In this document: piece by piece, positions 59,028 through 64,000 of the stretch
Numbering within the stretch: position 1 is the first letter of the stretch
Layout: each line of letters starts with the position of its first letter
Source of the DNA: Annona cherimola
Taxonomy: Eukaryota; Streptophyta; Magnoliopsida; Magnoliales; Annonaceae
Direction: 5' to 3'
Length of the DNA stretch: 64,000 nt
Assembly (NCBI GenBank): GCA_030490835.1
Contig: CM059975.1
Location: 54,737,174-54,801,173 of the forward strand
Translations under genes and position numbers: made by a program
Notes under the pieces: model-generated
What the model was told of the DNA's origin: nothing
Databases searched by the model: none
Seen by the model: the letters and a program-made list of their open reading frames with translations, nothing else

Positions 59028-61630
59028 TGTGAAACCCCGATCTTAGACACGTGTATAAAACACTAGGGTTGTAAACCCTAGGTAATGTATTAATAAAATA
59101 TATATTCATGAGTATGAAAATATGTGGTAATAAAGGTTAAAATAATTATTTATGAAATTCGGATGAATAGTGCACGTGAATAGTAATCCTGGGATTAATA
59201 CACGTGATTAAGAGTTAATCACTTGGATTAACATAATCACAAAAAGACGAAAAGGAGATTTAATCACTGCAGGATGAAATAGCAATTTTTTTTATATTTT
59301 AATCCAATTTTGGATTTTAGTGGAAAATTAAAGAAAAGTTCATAGTTTGCAATCCGGGCGTTGGATTTCGATGAAATTTTTTATGGATGGTTAAAAATTC
59401 ATGATGGAGATGATGAATGGTTTAAGATGTGATGAAAATCACAAATTAAGGGTCAAGATGAAACGTCAAAAGGAGATCAAAAAGTAGCTTAATTTTTCAT
59501 TAATGCTACTTTTGACTTTTTATTAAATTAAATAATTAAAAAATAATAAATAATAAATGAACAGCAGATATTGCAGGGGCATGGCAGGGGGTGGTTGGAA
59601 AATTGACCAAAATCAATGGTCCATGATCATCATCATCATAAACCAACGGCTAGGATTTAATTAGCTTAAAATAAATAAATTTTAATAAATAAAAAATCTA
59701 ATAAAATAGGGCTGCCATAGGGGGGATGGGGCAGCTGTAGGATGGGCTACTCTTGGCTCAATGCACCTTTTAAAATTAGAAAAAAATACATTTTAAAATT
59801 TAATACCTCAAGCAAGGGGGGTAAAATCCAATTTTATGGAAAATCCAACCCTATAAATAGGGCCAAGAGAGGACGTCCAAATGCACACACCCATCCCAGC
59901 TTCACTTGAGCAATCTCAGCACCCAAAACCTCCCACACGTCCAAGGAAAGAGAGGAGAAAGTTAGAGAGAGAAAGTGTGAGAAAAGTGGGATATCTCCAC
60001 TTCGGGTAAGTGATTTCTATCCAAATTTCTTTTGGATGCTAAGTAGGGTAAAACCATGCTTAGATAATGTCTAAGTATGAGAAAATAAGTATAGTTATAA
60101 TTTTTAATCGGAATTATGCCAAAACATCAAAAATTTGGAGCAAAGATGGAGCATTCGGAAAGATAGTATATGATATGTGTAAATAATGCTCCAAAAATGA
60201 TAAATGATGATTTAGGATGTATGAATATGATAAATATGATGTTGTAATGATGATATATTAATTTCATGATTTTTGGAATTAAGGATTATGCTTAAGTGAA
60301 TTTATGTTGATTTTTAGTATATGGAGAAAGTGATTTATTTAGCCAAGTTAATGATGATAAATTCAAAATGTATAAATTTTCCCATGATATACTAAGCATA
60401 AGCTATGTCATGATATTTTTATTTTTGAAAAAAATGTCAATTTTTGGAACCCATGAACAGTAACCCACGTCGCTATGAACAGTAACCTCGGGTGAACAGT
60501 GATCGTGAACAGTAATTGTTATATAGTGATATGAACAGTAACTATGAACTATAAACAACATGATTTTGGGAGAAATTGAGATTTATTTTTATATTTTATG
60601 AGAATATATGAATGGAATTTTTTAAAGGATTTATGGATAAAAATCCGTACAAGGAGGTAATGACCAAATATTTATAAAGTGATAACCTTTATAGGAATGA
60701 GGCAATAAATGATTATGAAGCATGCATGAGAAGCAATCTAAGACATAGAATGATATAGATAAAATATCGTTTTTTCTTGTATAGGAAAAAGAAAGGAAAA
60801 GGTGGAGGACACAGACTGAGGAGGTAAGCAAGTTCTATTTTGAAATTTCTTTTCAAATATTGCAAATGATTGCAAATATGATTATGAAATATGTTTAAGG
60901 ATGGTCACTCCTATAATGTTTGAAATAATAAATATTTGTTTGCTTCTCAAATGATTTTTATCAAGTTTATGATCATGTCATACCGACATATGTATGTATG
61001 AACATGGTGCACAAGGAAGAGGCTTTGGTGGAGGTAGTAAGCGGATCGGGGATCCCCCTTCACTATTGCCGAGTCGCAAGGGCTGTGTGCTGGCGGCGTC
61101 CTCCCAAGAGGGTGGAGGCAAAGGAAAGTCATGTGTGAATGAATGCATTGCATTTTTATGAAATGCATAAGTATGAAAAGGTTTACATGATGTTTTATCA
61201 AAACAATGTTTCAAAAAGGGATGATGCAAATAATTCTCTACATGAGAATGACAAATCACCTGGTGTAAGAGGTACATAATGCCGGAAAAATCAAAAGTCA
61301 TGCATGTAGGAGATTATGTAGGCTAATCAAGGTAAAGGACACAAGGTCCCCCTTGACGAGGACAAGTCGGAGAGAGAGCCGGCATTTTGGACCGTGCTAT
61401 GTGAGACGTTTTCTGGGCTAGCGTACCCATACACGAAGGTCTATGTCAGGAATGGAAAGGAAACATTTGCACATCCAATGTTTATAAAATGATTTTTATG
61501 AAAACATTTCTATTCCATTGGTAGTTGATCACTTGGTAAGTGTCTCCTATCAAATGGGAAGAAATGCATTTGAATGAAAGGAAAATATTTACTTGCCAAA
61601 GAAAAAGGCTTGCTTACTGAGTATTATTAC
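59028..61630 (+). repeat. F1 3' LTR (3'-truncated)
   Basis: Starts TGTGAAACCCC. TATA 59851-59860, GTAAGT 60006-60011. Stops at about base 2,600 of 3,010 where it joins Athila-like sequence through a filler. Confidence 0.85.
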
Positions 61631-61649
61631 TTGGTAAGTGTCTCCTATC
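61629..61649. other. Deletion junction with 21-bp templated filler
   Basis: 61629-61649 copies 61531-61551 (LTR sequence about 98 bp upstream) between the truncated LTR and Athila-like gag. Confidence 0.6.
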
Positions 61650-62238
61650 GATCTCATGCCTCTGATAAAATCTTCTCACTGTGTTGCTTAAATGAACCTA
61701 TATCTATCCTGAGTTTGGCTAACTTAGCAGGAGGAAAATTTTTTTCAAGAAACTTTTGCGCCAAGTCATTCCATGTGTTAACAAAGTTGGGTGGTAATGA
61801 GTCAAGCACTCCGATGCTCTATCCCTCAGGGAAATGGGAAATTTCTTAGCCTCATAGCTTCATCGGTGACTCCATATTGCTAGAATGTATTCACAATTTG
61901 CAGGAAATTGCAGAGATGGCGATGCGGATCTTTAGAGGGCAAACCTCCAAATTACCCTATCGACTATAGCATTTGGAATACCATGAGCTTTATTTCAAAA
62001 CTATTGGTGTCAATAGGAGGTGGTTGGATACTGGTTCGCACTGCATTCTGTCCCATAACAATGAGATCCCAAATAGGCATGTCCAAGTCATCTTATTTTG
62101 CAGCTTAAGGGACTTCAACCTGCTAGTTCTCATCGTTATTTTCTCCTTGACCTCCTGTTTGCTCCATTTTGAGTATTTTGAGCTCAAGCCTCTTTGCTCT
62201 TTCAATGCCTTCTTAAATATGTTCTTTCGATTTTAGGA
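61650..62238 (-). pseudogene. Second Athila-like gag, N-terminal part, decayed
   Basis: 61650-61960 matches 37458-37778 of the first Athila-like gag at perhaps 75-80% by eye, so it is a different copy. Further right, the minus strand shows a segment like the NNFEIKP stretch of Athila Gag (about 61990) and a 71-codon open piece (62205-61990). Stops and shifts are present. Confidence 0.6.
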
Positions 62239-62424
62239 TTGAACAACAATATATCCTATTTTCCTTCATGACACCACCGTATACAAAGTGATAAGACTTG
62301 AAAAGAACAATTCAACTGCAATAAAATGAAAAATATGAAACTAGAGTGTCTATACAAATTGAATATATTTACAAATTTGTACAAAAGACAATGGAATTTA
62401 AAGACTAATGAGTTTAGCACCTAA

Positions 62425-62442
62425 TCCCTGGCAATGATGTCA
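62425..62442 (-). other. Decayed Athila-type primer binding site (tRNA-Asp)
   Basis: The minus strand TGACATCATTGCCAGGGA matches the tRNA-Asp complement usual for Athila at 13 of 18 positions. All five mismatches are C/T or G/A transitions. 62239-62424 is untranslated leader without other signals. Confidence 0.6.
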
Positions 62443-64000
62443 AAAAGTTTACGAGCTGCGTATATGTCTAATTAAAATACTTGTTTTAACACAAGTATAT
62501 GTGTTATACAAGTAATAAAGTATGAATAGAGTGTCCATCCCACGAGAACTAGGTTAAACTGATTATATCTTTAAAAATTAAATTGCCCTTGAAGGATATA
62601 GAGTTTAATTGATTGTTTAAACGAAAATTAATTATTGACAAAAAATAAAATGAGTTAAGGGCTAGTGGAATGCGCAAAATTAAATCGGGATTCTTAAAGT
62701 TGATTATAGTAGATGAAAAATCGAGAATCCTAGACTCTAAACCATACTAATTTGGTTCCTTTTTACTTAATGGTGTTGGGATTTACTAACCTAGGTTCAT
62801 ATATTTTTATATACATCTTCCAACATGTATAAACCTAATCTCACCATGCCTTATTGCTATGTTCTCATGCAAACAAGTATAGCGGGATTGATTAGCCCAT
62901 AACTTATTTAAGATTACACAATGTTAAATGATATATTCCTATCCATTTTAATATTTCACCCTATTCAGGTCAGAAACATGTGCTCTACATATGAATCTTA
63001 TCTAGAATCATCTTTTCCAAGCATGAATCTAGAGAGTAAATCATCTTGCAAGTTAGCTAGGCTTGTAGAGGTAAATCCACACAACAAATGTATACAACAA
63101 CTACATATTCATATTCAAAGCAAGAAAAATCAGATCAATATAGTTTAAGAGTCAAATCATCTCAATCTACCATCTATTGGAGTTTTAGACCAAAATCATA
63201 AAATCAAATCCCATAACAACCAAGTTTAGATACATCTCAACAAAAGAGAAGGAGAAAAAATATGTAGGGAACAAGAAAGAGGAGACGAAACTTGCTGGTT
63301 TCCACCACCAAAGCTTGATCTTCACTCCAAATTGTCCCTTGGCTTGTAATCCTTCTTTTCCTCCACTTGTGATTGCTTCCATTAGCCTCCTAGTTTCTTA
63401 TTCAAACACTAAGCATCATATTTATATCTCCTCATGCAGCTGGCCCAAAATACATGCTAGATTTGCACACATGTGAGGTGGTGCTACGGTGTTAGCATAG
63501 TTGATGCTGGATCGCTAACTCTCTGGAGTCTTCTGCTGTTCTAGTTATGAATTTGGTTTCAATTTAACATTTTTTGAGTATTGCAAACATTTCTTTGGAG
63601 AGATTGCACCTAAGTGATTATCACAGGTAGAATTTTAAATGTTATACAACCTAAAAACACATATAATGTGGCTACCTACATGCTATGCATGTATGAAAAT
63701 AGAACATAACAACACACCACCCCAAACTTAAGGAATCATTGTCTGAAATGCAAGTACAAATGCTATGCAAATGCAAATATTACAAAAACTAAATGAAAAG
63801 AAAAGGAAAAGTAAGGTAACTCCTCTAGTGATCAGGATGGATGAAATGCTCGTCTCCGTCGCTCTTTTCTTCCTCTTCTGCTAGCGGAAAAACAGATAGT
63901 TCAGAAAATGGAGGCAATTTGAACACTTCCATTCCAAATTGCCAGGCAAACGCTTGAAAGTTATCTTAAGTACCCATAGCTACACCCTGCACATACTGTG
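62443..64000 (-). other. Probable Athila-like 5' LTR and beyond
   Basis: By position next to the primer site this should be the 5' LTR of the second Athila-like element (minus strand). I could not find its outer end, and no second copy lies in the window. AT-rich; ORFs under 76 codons without recognisable domains. The last 300 bp (CACCACCCCAAACTTAAGG region) look like other plant retroelement UTR/LTR sequence, from memory only. Confidence 0.4.

Larger units (their letters stand above)
37779..61630 (+). mobile_element. F1 element with three nested insertions
   Basis: 5' LTR in four pieces (37779-39800, 48383-48465, 54211-54711, 57923-58336; sum 3,020 bp), internal region 58337-59027, 3' LTR 59028-61630 (truncated). 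Inserted in Athila-like gag; preceding pentamer TTGGA. The matching right pentamer is deleted. Confidence 0.85.

Noticed and set aside
62921..63382. ORFs of 75 and 65 codons in the right-hand region
   Set aside because: No domain, no codon pattern, inside probable Athila LTR.

Overview
This is a gene-free, AT-rich stretch of a flowering-plant nuclear genome, built almost entirely from nested LTR retrotransposons. The evidence is plant-type Ty1/copia (Sirevirus-like), Tekay-like and Athila-like Ty3/gypsy sequences, initiator-Met-tRNA primer sites and GT..AG-style signals. I see no host gene, tRNA, rRNA or CRISPR. The species cannot be told; a eudicot is my guess. All comparisons were made by eye.

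Layout. (1) 1-1151 and 25607-34640 are one outer element of a giant-LTR gypsy-type family, here called F2 (LTR about 5.5 kb). Its short internal region keeps only a zinc-knuckle gag remnant. Its 5' LTR is split by later insertions. (2) 1152-11926 is Copia-A, a Sirevirus-like copia element on the minus strand (10.8 kb) with gag, a broken pol and a third, envelope-like ORF. A 307-bp scrap of a second copia unit follows its right LTR, so it was once a tandem element. (3) 12246-25606 is a tandem array of a non-autonomous element, here called F1: four 3.0-kb LTRs separated by three non-coding 0.7-kb internal regions, with a 3,705-bp period. (4) 34641-37778 is the gag-protease-RT part of a dead Athila-like element (minus strand). 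(5) 37779-61630 is a second F1 element. Its 5' LTR was hit three times: by Copia-B (39801-48377, TSD GTAAG), by a 5.74-kb F2-type solo LTR (48466-54205, TSD AAAGG) and by a 3.2-kb F1-type solo LTR (54712-57917, TSD GTATT). Removing the three leaves an LTR of 3,020 bp, against 3,010 bp for intact copies. (6) 61650-64000 is the 5' part of a second Athila-like element with a decayed tRNA-Asp primer site.

How the parts relate. F1 and F2 share LTR ends (TGTGAAACCC...GGGGCGCCACA), primer site, a hairpin just before the polypurine tract and a fixed TATA-to-GTAAGT spacing. Neither encodes pol, so both would depend on another element for mobilisation. Copia-A and Copia-B have different bodies, but both LTRs are filled with the same 34-bp nested palindrome (outer AAGTCGCA/TGCGACTT arms around GTCGAC). 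The best candidates for something not described before are that module, an everted GGACA-N6-TGTCC array in F2 LTRs, the F1 tandem array with a crossover that can be mapped to 84 bp, and the conserved splice-donor layout of the giant LTRs.
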